From Holophagaceae bacterium (GTDB lineage Bacteria > Acidobacteriota > Holophagae > Holophagales > Holophagaceae), in contig JANXQX010000288.1 in NCBI GenBank assembly GCA_025353305.1, positions 1-14,702 on the forward strand: DNA of 14,702 bases, written 5' to 3'. Every line of letters begins with the position of its first letter. The first letter of the stretch is position 1. Shown here one piece after another: positions 7,388 through 14,702 of this stretch. The notes beneath the pieces were generated by a model. That model was not told the DNA's origin, did not search any database, and was given only the letters and a program-made list of their open reading frames with translations. The translations under genes and the position numbers were made by a program.

Positions 7388-7401
7388 CCACATGCGTGTG
7401 G
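7388..7401. promoter_or_regulatory. Perfect 14-base inverted repeat before the acyl-CoA dehydrogenase
   Basis: CCACA-TGCG-TGTGG is a perfect five-pair inverted repeat with a four-base centre, 42 bases upstream of the ATG at 7444. It could be an operator half-site pair or a small leader hairpin. It does not match a regulator consensus that I can name with certainty. Confidence 0.3.
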
Positions 7402-7443
7402 GCCTTCGCCGGAATCGGCTTTCGCAGCCCAGGTGGAGGTTTC

Positions 7444-9198
7444 ATGGACACAGCGAGCGAGAAGATTTCCGGAGGGAGTTTCCTGCTGGCTCCCACCGGC
7501 AGCCAGCCCCAGTTCACCCCCGAGGAACTCAATGAGGACGCCCGCGCCATCGGCCAGGCCGCCAGGGACTTCGTGGAAGGCGAAGTCATTCCCAGGGACG
7601 CCGACATCGACAAGCTCGATCTCGAATTGTCCAAAGAGCTGCTCCGCAAAGCCGGTGAGCTTGGCCTGTTGAGCCTGGAGATTCCCGAGGCCTATGACGG
7701 CATGGATCTCGACAAGATATCCGGCCTGCTGGTACTGGAAGAATTGGGCCGCCAGGCTAGTTTTTCGGTAACGTACAGCGCCCATACCGGCATCGGCACG
7801 CTGCCCTTCGTCTATTTCGGGAACGAAGCCCAGAAAGCGAAATACCTGCCCAGGCTCGGCAGTGGCGAATGGGCGGCGGCCTATGCGCTCACGGAACCCG
7901 GCGCGGGCAGCGACGCCATGAATTCCAAGACCGTGGCCCGACTGGACGGAGATGACTGGGTATTGAATGGCGCCAAGATGTGGATCACCAATGCGGGCTT
8001 TGCCGATGTCTTTGTTGTCTTCGCCAAGGTGGACGGCCGCAAGTTCAGCGCCTTCATCGTGGAGAAGGGCGACCCCGGTTTCGCCATCGCCGCCGAGGAG
8101 CACAAGCTCGGCATCAAGGGCTCCAGCACTCGCGCCCTCGCCTTTGACAATTGCCGCATCCCCAAGGACCGGTTGCTGGGCGAAGTCGGCAAGGGCCATC
8201 GCATCGCCTTCGGCATCCTGGCCATCGGCAGGTTCAAGCTGGGCCTGGGCTGCAACGGCATCGCCAAGGAAGTGCTGAAATACACGCTGAAATACACCGC
8301 CGACCGCATGCAGTTCAGCAAGGCCATCAACAGCTTCGGCCTGATCCGGAAATTCCTGGCGGAAATGGGCATCCGCATCTTCGTGGCCGAGAGCATGAAC
8401 TTCCGCACCATCGGCTACATCAACGAAGGCATGCACGCCATCCAATGGGGTCAGCCCGATGCGGCCAAGCAGAAATTGGACATCATGGACGAGTTCCAGA
8501 TGGAAGCCTCCATGATGAAAGTGTGGGATAGCGAGGCCCTCGGCCACATCGCCGATGATGCGGTGCAGTGCTTCGGCGGTTATGGCTTCAGCGCGGAGTA
8601 CCCGCCTGAAAAGATCTACCGGGACAACCGTATCAACCGCATTTTCGAGGGCACCAATGAGATCAACCGCCTGATCATCGCGGGCCAGCTCTTCAAGAAG
8701 GTCGGCAACGGCGCGCTGGTCCTGCGGAAGGACACGGCAGGCGTGCCGGCACTGGGCCCGGGGCCTCTCGCCAAAGCCGGCCAGGCCGTGGAACTGGCCA
8801 AGCGCCAGGCGCAATATGCCATCCAGGCCTGCCTGGAGATCACGGGCCAGAAGCTCATCGAGAACCAGGAAGCCGCCGCCCGTGCCGCTGACCTGGTGAC
8901 CGAAATCTACACCATGGAATCTGCCGTGGTGCGGGCCGCCAAGATGATCGGAACTGGTCATCGTTGGGCCGGGTTCGCCAAGGAATGCGCTGAAGCGTAT
9001 GTCAATGAGGGTTTTGGCAAGGTCCAAAACCTATCCCGGTTGCTGCTTGCGGAGGTCCTGGAAGGTAAGGTACTTGAAACGGCCATGACTGATCTGAGGG
9101 CTTTTGACCTCTATGTGCCCGTGGCCGGATCCAAGCTAAGGGATCGCATCGCGGCTCAGCTCATCGAGAAGGGCGGCTATCCCATCGAACATTTCTGA
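7444..9198 (+). CDS. Acyl-CoA dehydrogenase, long form with C-terminal domain (VLCAD/ACAD9-like)
   Basis: A 584-residue flavoenzyme. ATG 7444 is chosen for its strong AGGTGGAGG (7431-7439), although the frame stays open to 7381. It catalyses FAD-dependent alpha,beta-dehydrogenation of acyl-CoA, passing electrons to ETF. The dehydrogenase core comprises the N-terminal helical region (about 25-145), YALTEPGAGSDA (147-158) and KMWITNAGFAD (178-188) of the middle beta domain, and the C-terminal helical bundle. The bundle ends in CFGGYGFSAEYPPEKIYRD (376-394) and IFEGTNEI (400-407), in which E402 is the expected catalytic base. About 170 further residues follow from 415, helical and Ala-rich. Ordinary short- and medium-chain enzymes stop near 380-390 residues, while VLCAD/ACAD9-like enzymes carry such an extension, so long-chain substrates are plausible. 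An exported serine hydrolase follows after 61 bases, perhaps on the same transcript. Confidence 0.95.
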   Translation: MDTASEKISGGSFLLAPTGSQPQFTPEELNEDARAIGQAARDFVEGEVIPRDADIDKLDLELSKELLRKAGELGLLSLEIPEAYDGMDLDKISGLLVLEELGRQASFSVTYSAHTGIGTLPFVYFGNEAQKAKYLPRLGSGEWAAAYALTEPGAGSDAMNSKTVARLDGDDWVLNGAKMWITNAGFADVFVVFAKVDGRKFSAFIVEKGDPGFAIAAEEHKLGIKGSSTRALAFDNCRIPKDRLLGEVGKGHRIAFGILAIGRFKLGLGCNGIAKEVLKYTLKYTADRMQFSKAINSFGLIRKFLAEMGIRIFVAESMNFRTIGYINEGMHAIQWGQPDAAKQKLDIMDEFQMEASMMKVWDSEALGHIADDAVQCFGGYGFSAEYPPEKIYRDNRINRIFEGTNEINRLIIAGQLFKKVGNGALVLRKDTAGVPALGPGPLAKAGQAVELAKRQAQYAIQACLEITGQKLIENQEAAARAADLVTEIYTMESAVVRAAKMIGTGHRWAGFAKECAEAYVNEGFGKVQNLSRLLLAEVLEGKVLETAMTDLRAFDLYVPVAGSKLRDRIAAQLIEKGGYPIEHF

Positions 9199-9259
9199 AG
9201 GGATCTTGAACGCGCGCAACACTGCCATGCTTTACTCCAAACCCTTTGGAGGTGATGTC

Positions 9260-10732
9260 ATGCAGAGTCGTTCCGAACTTCCCCGTCGTGCATGCATGGG
9301 CTTGCTCATCGCCATGTCCGGGCTTTCACTGCAGGCCCAGTCGACAGCTCCAAAAGCCAACGCAGTCGGTGTCGCCAGTGATGCGGACGTCCTTGGCGCG
9401 GAACGCCTGTTTTCGGCCTGGATGGAGGGCCAACTCGCGTATCGGGGGCTTCCGGGTGTGGCCGTGGGGGTCGTCAAGGACCAGGAGCTGGTCTGGTCCA
9501 AGGGGTTCGGTTTCGCAGATGTGCAGGCTAAACTGCCGATGACGGCCGCTACCAAATTCCGCGTGGCGTCCAACAGCAAACTGTTCACCGCCATCGCGAT
9601 CATGCAGCTGCGCGAAGAGGGCAAGATCGGCCTGGACGATCCGGTGGCGAAGCATCTGCCCTGGTTCAAGGCCAAGCCCGCCGGGGGTGACGATGGCCCT
9701 ATCACCATCGAGCAGTTGCTGTCCCACAGCTCGGGCCTGCAGCGCGAGGCGGGAGACCACTGGACCTCGTTCCAGTTCCCGACCCACGAAGAGATCCGGC
9801 GCCTGTACGCAGATCGGCAGGCGGCGTTCGCCCCCTCTGTCCGGTGGAAGTATTCCAATCTGGCCTACGCCATCGCCGGCCTGGTGGTCGAGAAGGTGAG
9901 CGGACAGCGCTGGGCAGATTACGTGGAGCGCAACATCTTCATGCCCCTGGAAATGCACGACACCAGTGTCGACAAGGATGTTCCGGGACTCGCCGTTCCC
10001 TACGGCCGCCGCATGCCGGACGGTTCGCGCGAGGTGCTGCCATTCGTCGACGCCCGCGGCATGGGGGCGGCCACGGGGGTCACCTCCACCGTCGAGGACT
10101 TGGCGAAGTTCATTTCGGCGCAGTTCCGTCGCGGCCCACGGGGCCCGGGACAGATCGTCAGCAGCGGCTCATGGCGCGAACTGCTGCGTGTGCGCTCGGT
10201 GGAGGAAAACTGGACGACGGGGACCGGCCTGGGATTCGATGTGAAGCGCGTCAAGGACCGCACCTACATTGGGCATGCCGGCGGCTACCCGGGCAATACG
10301 ACCCAGACCCTCATCCAGCTCGACGACAAGGTGGGCGTCATCGTCCTCACGAACACCAACGACTCGAACCCTGCCGACATCGCCAACCAGTTGATGGCCA
10401 CGGTCGGCCAGGCGATCGCGAAGGCGGCCGCGGTCAAGCCTGCCGCCGTGGCCTGGGATCCGGCCTGGGAGCGGTTCGCGGGCCTGTACCGGGGACGAGG
10501 CGGAGACCAGCAGGTCGTGCTGCTCAACAAGAAGCTGGTCATCATCACGCCGAACGGACCCAACCTGGACCAATCCGTCACACTCGAGCCGCTCGGCGGT
10601 GGACGCTTCCTGTTCACGGCCACCACGGGCGGCGGCGTGGTGGGCGAGGTGGTTCGATTTGTCGAAGAACCCGGCCGCCCGATGCGGATGTACGCCGGGG
10701 ATTCCTGGATCGACCGCGTTCCCGCGCCCTAG
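9260..10732 (+). CDS. Exported serine hydrolase, beta-lactamase class C / LACTB-like
   Basis: A 490-residue protein with a penicillin-binding/beta-lactamase fold. ATG 9260 is preferred over an in-frame ATG at 9206, since GGAGG (9248-9252) lies seven bases before it and it begins directly with a signal peptide: ELPRRACM, then hydrophobic GLLIAMSGLSLQAQ, with likely cleavage after QAQ (residue 27). The nucleophile motif is S104-N-S-K107, the second motif is YSN (198-200), and HAGG (339-342) stands in place of KTG, as usual in class C-like esterases, D-aminopeptidases and LACTB-type proteases. LLSHSSGL (153-160) is the conserved family block. A C-terminal beta-rich region (about 400-490) resembles the DUF3471-type extension often found on such proteins. 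The protein is probably periplasmic. The true substrate (peptide, ester or beta-lactam) cannot be predicted, and annotation as a resistance enzyme would not be justified. Confidence 0.92.
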   Translation: MQSRSELPRRACMGLLIAMSGLSLQAQSTAPKANAVGVASDADVLGAERLFSAWMEGQLAYRGLPGVAVGVVKDQELVWSKGFGFADVQAKLPMTAATKFRVASNSKLFTAIAIMQLREEGKIGLDDPVAKHLPWFKAKPAGGDDGPITIEQLLSHSSGLQREAGDHWTSFQFPTHEEIRRLYADRQAAFAPSVRWKYSNLAYAIAGLVVEKVSGQRWADYVERNIFMPLEMHDTSVDKDVPGLAVPYGRRMPDGSREVLPFVDARGMGAATGVTSTVEDLAKFISAQFRRGPRGPGQIVSSGSWRELLRVRSVEENWTTGTGLGFDVKRVKDRTYIGHAGGYPGNTTQTLIQLDDKVGVIVLTNTNDSNPADIANQLMATVGQAIAKAAAVKPAAVAWDPAWERFAGLYRGRGGDQQVVLLNKKLVIITPNGPNLDQSVTLEPLGGGRFLFTATTGGGVVGEVVRFVEEPGRPMRMYAGDSWIDRVPAP

Positions 10733-10762
10733 GCGAAGTTTTTCAAAATGGCGGACTGGACA

Positions 10763-11320
10763 TCAGCAGAAACCAGCAGCCTTCAAAGGAAACCGGGCCA
10801 GCACGCGATAGCCCATCAACCCGCCCTGAGGCACGGATTCCACCAGGGCGAAATCGCGGATCCGCCAGCCCACCGGCGGCATCCCCTTCAAATCGACAGC
10901 AGCCCCCCGGGCGTTCTTCAACAAGGTAATGTGGGGCTTGTGTTCATGCTTATCGAACTTGAAACCATGGGTGGCCAAGCTCTGTTCCAATGCGTTGACC
11001 AATCGCGCAAGGCGCGGCGGCACCTGGTCAGGCGCAGCGTACACGATGTGGTTGCGTCTCCAGTAAAGCGCCCTCTCAAAACACAGCTCGAAACCCTCCG
11101 CGCTGACCACCTGCGCGGCATGTAGCAATGTTTCAAGCCTGGCCCGCTCGATCCCCCCGATGAAAACCAGCGTCAGATGCAAGGTCTCGCCACGCAGGGT
11201 GCGACCACCGCAGAGCTGGTTCAATGGCCCCTGCCATTCGGCCAACGCCCCGCTCTCGGTGGAAGTCGGCCAGATTGCGAAGAAAACCCGTGCGGTTGGT
11301 TCATCGGGTGGGTGGCTCAT
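10763..11320 (-). CDS. thpR: RNA 2',3'-cyclic phosphodiesterase (2H family, LigT-like)
   Basis: A 185-residue protein of the 2H phosphoesterase family. The two catalytic motifs are H48-L-T50 (in ETLHLTLVFIG) and H130-I-T132 (in HKPHITLLKN), about 80 residues apart as expected. The N-terminal strand RVFFAIWP (11-18) and the C-terminal FALVES...YRVLARFPL are typical. The enzyme opens 2',3'-cyclic phosphates at RNA ends to 2'-phosphates. Older annotations call it 2'-5' RNA ligase. It is convergent with the serine hydrolase (30 bases between stops) and divergent from glgC (103 bases between starts), so it is probably transcribed alone. No strong ribosome binding site is seen before the ATG. Confidence 0.93.
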   Translation of the reverse strand: MSHPPDEPTARVFFAIWPTSTESGALAEWQGPLNQLCGGRTLRGETLHLTLVFIGGIERARLETLLHAAQVVSAEGFELCFERALYWRRNHIVYAAPDQVPPRLARLVNALEQSLATHGFKFDKHEHKPHITLLKNARGAAVDLKGMPPVGWRIRDFALVESVPQGGLMGYRVLARFPLKAAGFC

Positions 11321-11369
11321 GTACCCAGCAATTTAGCCCATTGCGCATTTCTGAGCGAATGTCGATGTC

Positions 11370-11396
11370 TTGATCCATCCTGGGCGTGGCTATCAT
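11370..11396 (+). promoter_or_regulatory. Possible promoter for the glgC-glgA operon
   Basis: TATCAT (11391-11396) matches five of six -10 bases and lies 27 bases before the chosen glgC ATG. TTGATC (11370-11375) could be the -35, but the spacing is only 15 bases, which is short. Its position in the divergent gap between thpR and glgC makes a promoter here likely in general. The exact elements are uncertain. Confidence 0.35.
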
Positions 11397-11423
11397 GCTC
11401 TAAGACCCTGCCCGGTGAATTCC

Positions 11424-12707
11424 ATGCTGACGATCTCGGAATCGCGACTTTCCCCTCGGCACACCATCGCCCTCGTGATGGCGGGCGGGCGCGGCAAGCG
11501 GCTGATGGATCTCACGGACCACTATTCCAAGCCCGGCCTCGATTTCGGCGGCAAGTACCGCATCATCGACTTCACCTTGTCGAACTGCGTGAATTCGGGC
11601 TTCCGACGGATCATGGTGCTGACGCAGTACAACTCGCATCGCTTGCTGGAGCACCTCCAACTCGGATGGACCTTCCTGGCGGGCAACCTCAACGAGTATG
11701 TCCATGTGCTCCCCGCCCATCAGAGCATGGACAAGAATGCCTGGTACAGCGGCACCGCGGACGCCGTCTACCAGAACATGAGCAGCATCCAGTCGGCCAA
11801 TCCCAAGACCGTGCTGATCCTCGCGGGCGACCATGTCTATCGCATGGACTACAAGATTTTCCTTCAGGACCATCTCAACCACGGGGCGGACATGACCATC
11901 GCCTGCCTGGAAGTGCCGCGGCTGGCGGCCCGGGGGTTTGGCATCGCCCAGGTGGACGAGGAGGACCGCATCATTTCCTTCGTTGAGAAGCCGGAGGATC
12001 CGCCACCGATCCCGGGCAAGCCCGACCGGGCTTTCGCCTCCATGGGCATCTACCTGTTCGATGCCAAATTCCTTTACAAGGCCCTCATGCGGGATGCTGA
12101 GGATCCGGATTCCGGCCACGATTTCGGCAAGGACATCATCCCCAAGCTGGTGCAGGACGCAAAGATCTTCGCCCACCGTTTCGAGCGCAGCTGCATCCCG
12201 AACGAAGGGCATCCGGAACCCTACTGGCGGGATGTGGGCGGTGTGGATTCCTATTGGGAGGCCAACATGGACCTCACCACGGTGCGCCCAGCCTTGAACC
12301 TGTATGACACGAGCTGGCCCATCACCACGCACCAGGAACAACTGCCGCCCGCGAAATTCGTCCACGCCGGCGAGATGCGCAATGGTGTGGCCCTCTCCAG
12401 CCTGGTGTCCGGCGGGTGCATCATCTCCGGCGCCCATGTGCATCATTCCCTGCTCTCCAGCCGCGTCTCCATCCACTCCCACGCCCGGCTCGACGGAGCC
12501 ATGGTGCTGCCGGACTGCGATATCGGGCGCCATGCCCGGTTGCGCCGCTGCATCCTGGCCCGGGACTGTCGCATTCCTGAAGGCCTGGTGGTGGGCGAGG
12601 ATCCCGAGGAGGACGCCCGCCGGTTCTGCCGCACCGAGGGGGGCGTCACCCTCGTCTCCCAGCCAATGCTGGAGCGGCTGGAACGGCAGACCCGGTTGGA
12701 GCGCTAG
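11424..12707 (+). CDS. glgC: Glucose-1-phosphate adenylyltransferase (ADP-glucose pyrophosphorylase)
   Basis: A 427-residue enzyme that makes ADP-glucose from glucose-1-phosphate and ATP, the committed step of bacterial glycogen synthesis. ATG 11424 has GGTGA (11414-11418) five bases upstream and gives the usual family length. The upstream ATG at 11370 would overlap the promoter region. Visible motifs are: the nucleotide-binding loop LVMAGGRGKRLMDLT (17-31); KPGLDFGGKYRIIDFTLSNC (36-55), with K36 at the position of the E. coli activator lysine; WYSGTADAVYQN (107-118); LAGDHVYRMDY (133-143) with the catalytic aspartate; FVEKP (186-190) with the glucose-1-phosphate lysine; and YWRDVGGVDSYWEANMDL (267-284). 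The C-terminal part (about 310-405) is a left-handed beta-helix. It ends three bases before the glgA start, so the two form an operon. Confidence 0.97.
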   Translation: MLTISESRLSPRHTIALVMAGGRGKRLMDLTDHYSKPGLDFGGKYRIIDFTLSNCVNSGFRRIMVLTQYNSHRLLEHLQLGWTFLAGNLNEYVHVLPAHQSMDKNAWYSGTADAVYQNMSSIQSANPKTVLILAGDHVYRMDYKIFLQDHLNHGADMTIACLEVPRLAARGFGIAQVDEEDRIISFVEKPEDPPPIPGKPDRAFASMGIYLFDAKFLYKALMRDAEDPDSGHDFGKDIIPKLVQDAKIFAHRFERSCIPNEGHPEPYWRDVGGVDSYWEANMDLTTVRPALNLYDTSWPITTHQEQLPPAKFVHAGEMRNGVALSSLVSGGCIISGAHVHHSLLSSRVSIHSHARLDGAMVLPDCDIGRHARLRRCILARDCRIPEGLVVGEDPEEDARRFCRTEGGVTLVSQPMLERLERQTRLER

Positions 12708-12710
12708 ATT

Positions 12711-14144
12711 TTGGACATCCTGTTCGTCGCGTCCGAGCTGTTCCCCTATGTCAAGGTTGGCGGCCTGGGCGATGTCATGGCGGCCCTGCCACGGGCTTTG
12801 CGTGTGCAGGGAGCCGACGTCCGCCTATTGTTGCCGGCCTATCCAGGGCTTCGCGCCGCGGTCGAAATCCAGGGCGAAACCGCCGCCTTCCCTGATCTCA
12901 TGGGGGGTGGGCCCGCCCGGATCCTGCGGGCCGATGCCCCCGGACTTCCACTGTACCTGCTCGACCAGCCAGCCTTTTTCGATTGGCCCGGCAGTCCCTA
13001 CGGCCACCCGGAGGACCTCGCCCGCCGGTTTGCGGCCTTGGCCTGGGCGGCCGCGCACCTGGGCCGGGCCGGAGATGCCGAGGGGTGGCGGCCCCAGGTC
13101 CTCCATGGCCACGACTGGCCCACGGGGCTCATGCCCGCCTACGTGGCCTACGGTGACGCCCCACGGCCAGCCACGGTGATGACCATCCACAACATCGCCT
13201 ACCAGGGGCGATTCCCGGCCTCGATGCGGGACGACCTTTGGCTTCCGCGCCGCGCCTTCGCTCCCGATGGCGTTGAATTCATGGGCGACATCGGCTTCCT
13301 CAAGGCCGGCTTGAAACTTGCCGACCGCCTCAGCACCGTGAGCCCCACCTATGCCCGTGAGATCCAGCAGGCCGGCGGACACGGACTGGAAAGCCTGCTG
13401 GCGCAACGGAATGGTTCTTTGCGAGGGATCCTCAACGGCGTGGACCATCTGATCTGGAACCCTGCAAAGGACCCGCACCTCGTCAGCCACTACGACCTGA
13501 AGCATCCGGCCCGCCGGGCGCCGAACCGTAATGATTTCCAACGCCGGATGGAACTGCAGGAGGATCCTGACGCGCTTATATTTGTGGCTGTGAGCCGCCT
13601 GGATCCGCTCAAGGGACTGGATCTGGTGCTGGACAACGTGGATCATCTGGTGGCCCGAGGCGCCCAATTGGCCGTGATCGGCACGGGTGATTTCCAGGAG
13701 GAGGAAGCCTTCCGCCAGGCGGCCCGGCGCCACCCCGGCCGCGTGGCCGTGTTCATCGGCTATGAAGAGGCCCTGGCCCACCAGGCCTTCGCCGCGGCGG
13801 ACGTGCTGCTGGTGCCATCGCGCCAGGAGCCCTGCGGCCTCACCCAGCTCTACGCCCAGGCCTATGGCGCCATTCCACTGGTGCGACGCACCGGGGGCCT
13901 GGCGGACACCGTGGTGGGCGTGTCGTTGGAAACGCTGGCGGATGGCACCGCCACGGGCTTCCAGTTCGACGATGACAACGGATGGGCCCTGGGCGAAGCG
14001 ATCAACAACACCCTGGCCCTGTTCCGCGATCCCGCCGTCTGGCGGCAGATCCAGCGGCGGGGCATGGCGGCGGAATTCGGCTGGGAAGGTCCTGCCAGGG
14101 ACTATCTTGATCTCTATGCATCCATTCCACGGAAGGGCGCCTGA
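12711..14144 (+). CDS. glgA: Glycogen synthase, GT5 family
   Basis: A 477-residue ADP-glucose-dependent glucosyltransferase that extends alpha-1,4-glucan chains. The start is TTG 12711, only three bases after the glgC stop, with GGAG (12698-12701) inside the last glgC codons. This gives the classic N-terminus DILFVASELFPYVKVGGLGD. The KVGGLGDV loop (15-22) binds ADP-glucose. HGHDWPTGL (132-140), TIHNIAYQG (158-166), STVSPTYAREI (208-218) and GILNGVD (239-245) are typical GT5 blocks. SRLDPLKGLDL (295-305) holds R296 and K301, the phosphate-binding pair, and EPCGLTQLYAQAYG (373-386) holds the E373 motif before RRTGGLADTV. Length is normal and nothing is missing. Translation is probably coupled to glgC, and the weak TTG start may lower its yield. 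No glgB or glgX follows. Confidence 0.97.
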   Translation: MDILFVASELFPYVKVGGLGDVMAALPRALRVQGADVRLLLPAYPGLRAAVEIQGETAAFPDLMGGGPARILRADAPGLPLYLLDQPAFFDWPGSPYGHPEDLARRFAALAWAAAHLGRAGDAEGWRPQVLHGHDWPTGLMPAYVAYGDAPRPATVMTIHNIAYQGRFPASMRDDLWLPRRAFAPDGVEFMGDIGFLKAGLKLADRLSTVSPTYAREIQQAGGHGLESLLAQRNGSLRGILNGVDHLIWNPAKDPHLVSHYDLKHPARRAPNRNDFQRRMELQEDPDALIFVAVSRLDPLKGLDLVLDNVDHLVARGAQLAVIGTGDFQEEEAFRQAARRHPGRVAVFIGYEEALAHQAFAAADVLLVPSRQEPCGLTQLYAQAYGAIPLVRRTGGLADTVVGVSLETLADGTATGFQFDDDNGWALGEAINNTLALFRDPAVWRQIQRRGMAAEFGWEGPARDYLDLYASIPRKGA

Positions 14145-14489
14145 CGAATGAAGCGAATCGGCACAGCCTGCAACGAGGCGCTGAGCGAAGCCGGGGAAGT
14201 GAGAATTAGAGAGAGGACGGAAGGCAATGCAGGCAGGGTCCGAGTTGAGGGGGAGGTCAGGCAGCTGGCGATAAAGTCTGCCATCTGGTTGATTGCTAGT
14301 TATTGGCGCAAAATCTTGTCCATCGATTTGCCCTTTGCGAGCTCGTCGATCAGCTTGTCGAGACATCTGATTTTTTGTGTGATGGGATCTTGAATAGCTT
14401 CAACGCGAACTCCACAAACGAGGCCCGTGATTTGAGACCGGATTCCGCAGTTGAACCCGATCGAAAGAGGTTGCACCGATTGGAGCGAT
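14145..14489. other. AT-richer stretch without a convincing gene
   Basis: About 345 bases follow glgA with no clear gene. Composition drops to roughly 45% GC at 14281-14400 by hand count, against clearly higher values in the flanking genes. A minus-strand open frame (stop at 14300) could be read up to 14539, with a plausible helical end ([19 protein letters not shown]). Its beginning, however, would lie inside the insertion-sequence sequence, so at most a 3' remnant remains. A plus-strand frame from 14148 has no ribosome binding site and unlikely composition. No intrinsic terminator for the glg operon is visible. It is probably a region of past insertion and decay. Confidence 0.5.
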
Positions 14490-14491
14490 TG
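14300..14491 (-). pseudogene. Possible 3' remnant of a gene interrupted by an insertion sequence
   Basis: On the minus strand the last ~36 codons before the stop at 14300 read like real protein, a charged amphipathic helix with [20 protein letters not shown]. The reading frame continues to the right into the start of the insertion sequence, with no credible start codon and ribosome binding site in front. The interpretation, that an insertion sequence cut off the 5' part, is inference. The alternatives are a small protein starting internally or a chance frame. I do not recognise the family. Confidence 0.3.
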
Positions 14492-14702
14492 ATTTTCCTG
14501 TAGTTGCGAAACAAACGGGAGGATCAGATGGCGGACCAATCGGTGCAGCCCAAGTTTACCGCTTCGGGTGGGGGTGAGATCCAGCTCGGGATCACCCGGA
14601 AGCCGATCACTGCCTGGGGTGGGATCGCGGTGTTCGCGGCGTTCTGCGAGACGGTGGGGCTTCGTCCGGTTCTGGAGCGGACGCTGGATGTGCTGGGACG
14701 GA
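14490..14702 (+). mobile_element. Left part of an insertion sequence (IS1380/IS4-like), cut by the window edge
   Basis: The transposase start at 14528 and the change in composition before it place the left end of an insertion sequence somewhere around 14490-14520. CCTGTAGTTGCG at 14497 is one candidate for the terminal repeat start. The right end, the matching inverted repeat and the target duplication are outside the window, so exact ends and family cannot be fixed. Confidence 0.5.
14528..14702 (+). CDS. DDE transposase, N-terminal 58 residues only
   Basis: The frame opens at ATG 14528, five bases after a strong GGGAGG (14518-14523), and runs off the window. It was too short to be listed as a complete frame. 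The N-terminal region has [18 protein letters not shown] (residues 22-39) followed by [18 protein letters not shown]. This resembles the start of IS1380/IS4-superfamily transposases, of the form '...[10 protein letters not shown].la.fle..gl...l'. The catalytic DDE residues would lie further right. Family assignment is by resemblance only, and whether the protein is intact cannot be told. Confidence 0.65.
   Translation, partial: MADQSVQPKFTASGGGEIQLGITRKPITAWGGIAVFAAFCETVGLRPVLERTLDVLGR

Noticed and set aside
6991..9027. 678-codon minus-strand frame opposite the acyl-CoA dehydrogenase
   Set aside because: The plus strand carries a full acyl-CoA dehydrogenase with all motifs. The antisense frame is open because of codon bias in GC-rich DNA.
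12825..14366. 513-codon minus-strand frame opposite glgA
   Set aside because: It is antisense to an intact GT5 glycogen synthase, and has no start signal or recognisable domain.
14148..14393. Plus-strand 81-codon frame right after glgA
   Set aside because: It has no ribosome binding site or domain and overlaps the more protein-like minus-strand remnant. Its composition looks non-coding.

Overview
The window is GC-rich, gene-dense bacterial chromosome. An ABC/Mce-type lipid transport module at the left edge, with an auxiliary lipoprotein, points to a Gram-negative (diderm) host. The mix of genes (divergent glutamine synthetase, VLCAD-like acyl-CoA dehydrogenase, glgC-glgA) would suit Acidobacteriota, perhaps Holophagae/Geothrix. 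That placement is an impression from protein style and was not computed.

Layout. (1) 1-726, plus strand: the tail of an MlaD/PqiB-type substrate-binding protein, overlapping (ATGA) a PqiC-like outer-membrane lipoprotein. (2) 910-2022, plus: a 10-helix, DMT-like membrane protein read from a GTG start. (3) 5638-2040, minus: cysteine synthase-family enzyme, then a glutamine synthetase, then a P-loop kinase-like protein of unknown role. The last two are only 13 bases apart. (4) 5907-7295, plus: a secreted protein built from three copies of an unrecognised domain. (5) 7444-10732, plus: a long acyl-CoA dehydrogenase and an exported beta-lactamase-fold serine hydrolase. (6) 11320-10763, minus: the RNA 2',3'-cyclic phosphodiesterase ThpR. 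(7) 11424-14144, plus: the glycogen pair glgC and glgA, translationally close, with glgA starting at TTG. (8) 14145-14702: an AT-richer stretch without a convincing intact gene, followed by the first 58 codons of a transposase, so an insertion sequence begins at the right edge.

Function. Most of the window is core metabolism: ADP-glucose supply and glucan elongation (glgC/glgA), fatty acyl-CoA oxidation, sulfur and nitrogen assimilation, and lipid transport at the envelope. I see no CRISPR array, tRNA, rRNA, phage or defence locus. The parts least explained by known biology are the glutamine synthetase/P-loop protein pair, the triple-repeat secreted protein, and the disturbed right-hand end next to the insertion sequence.
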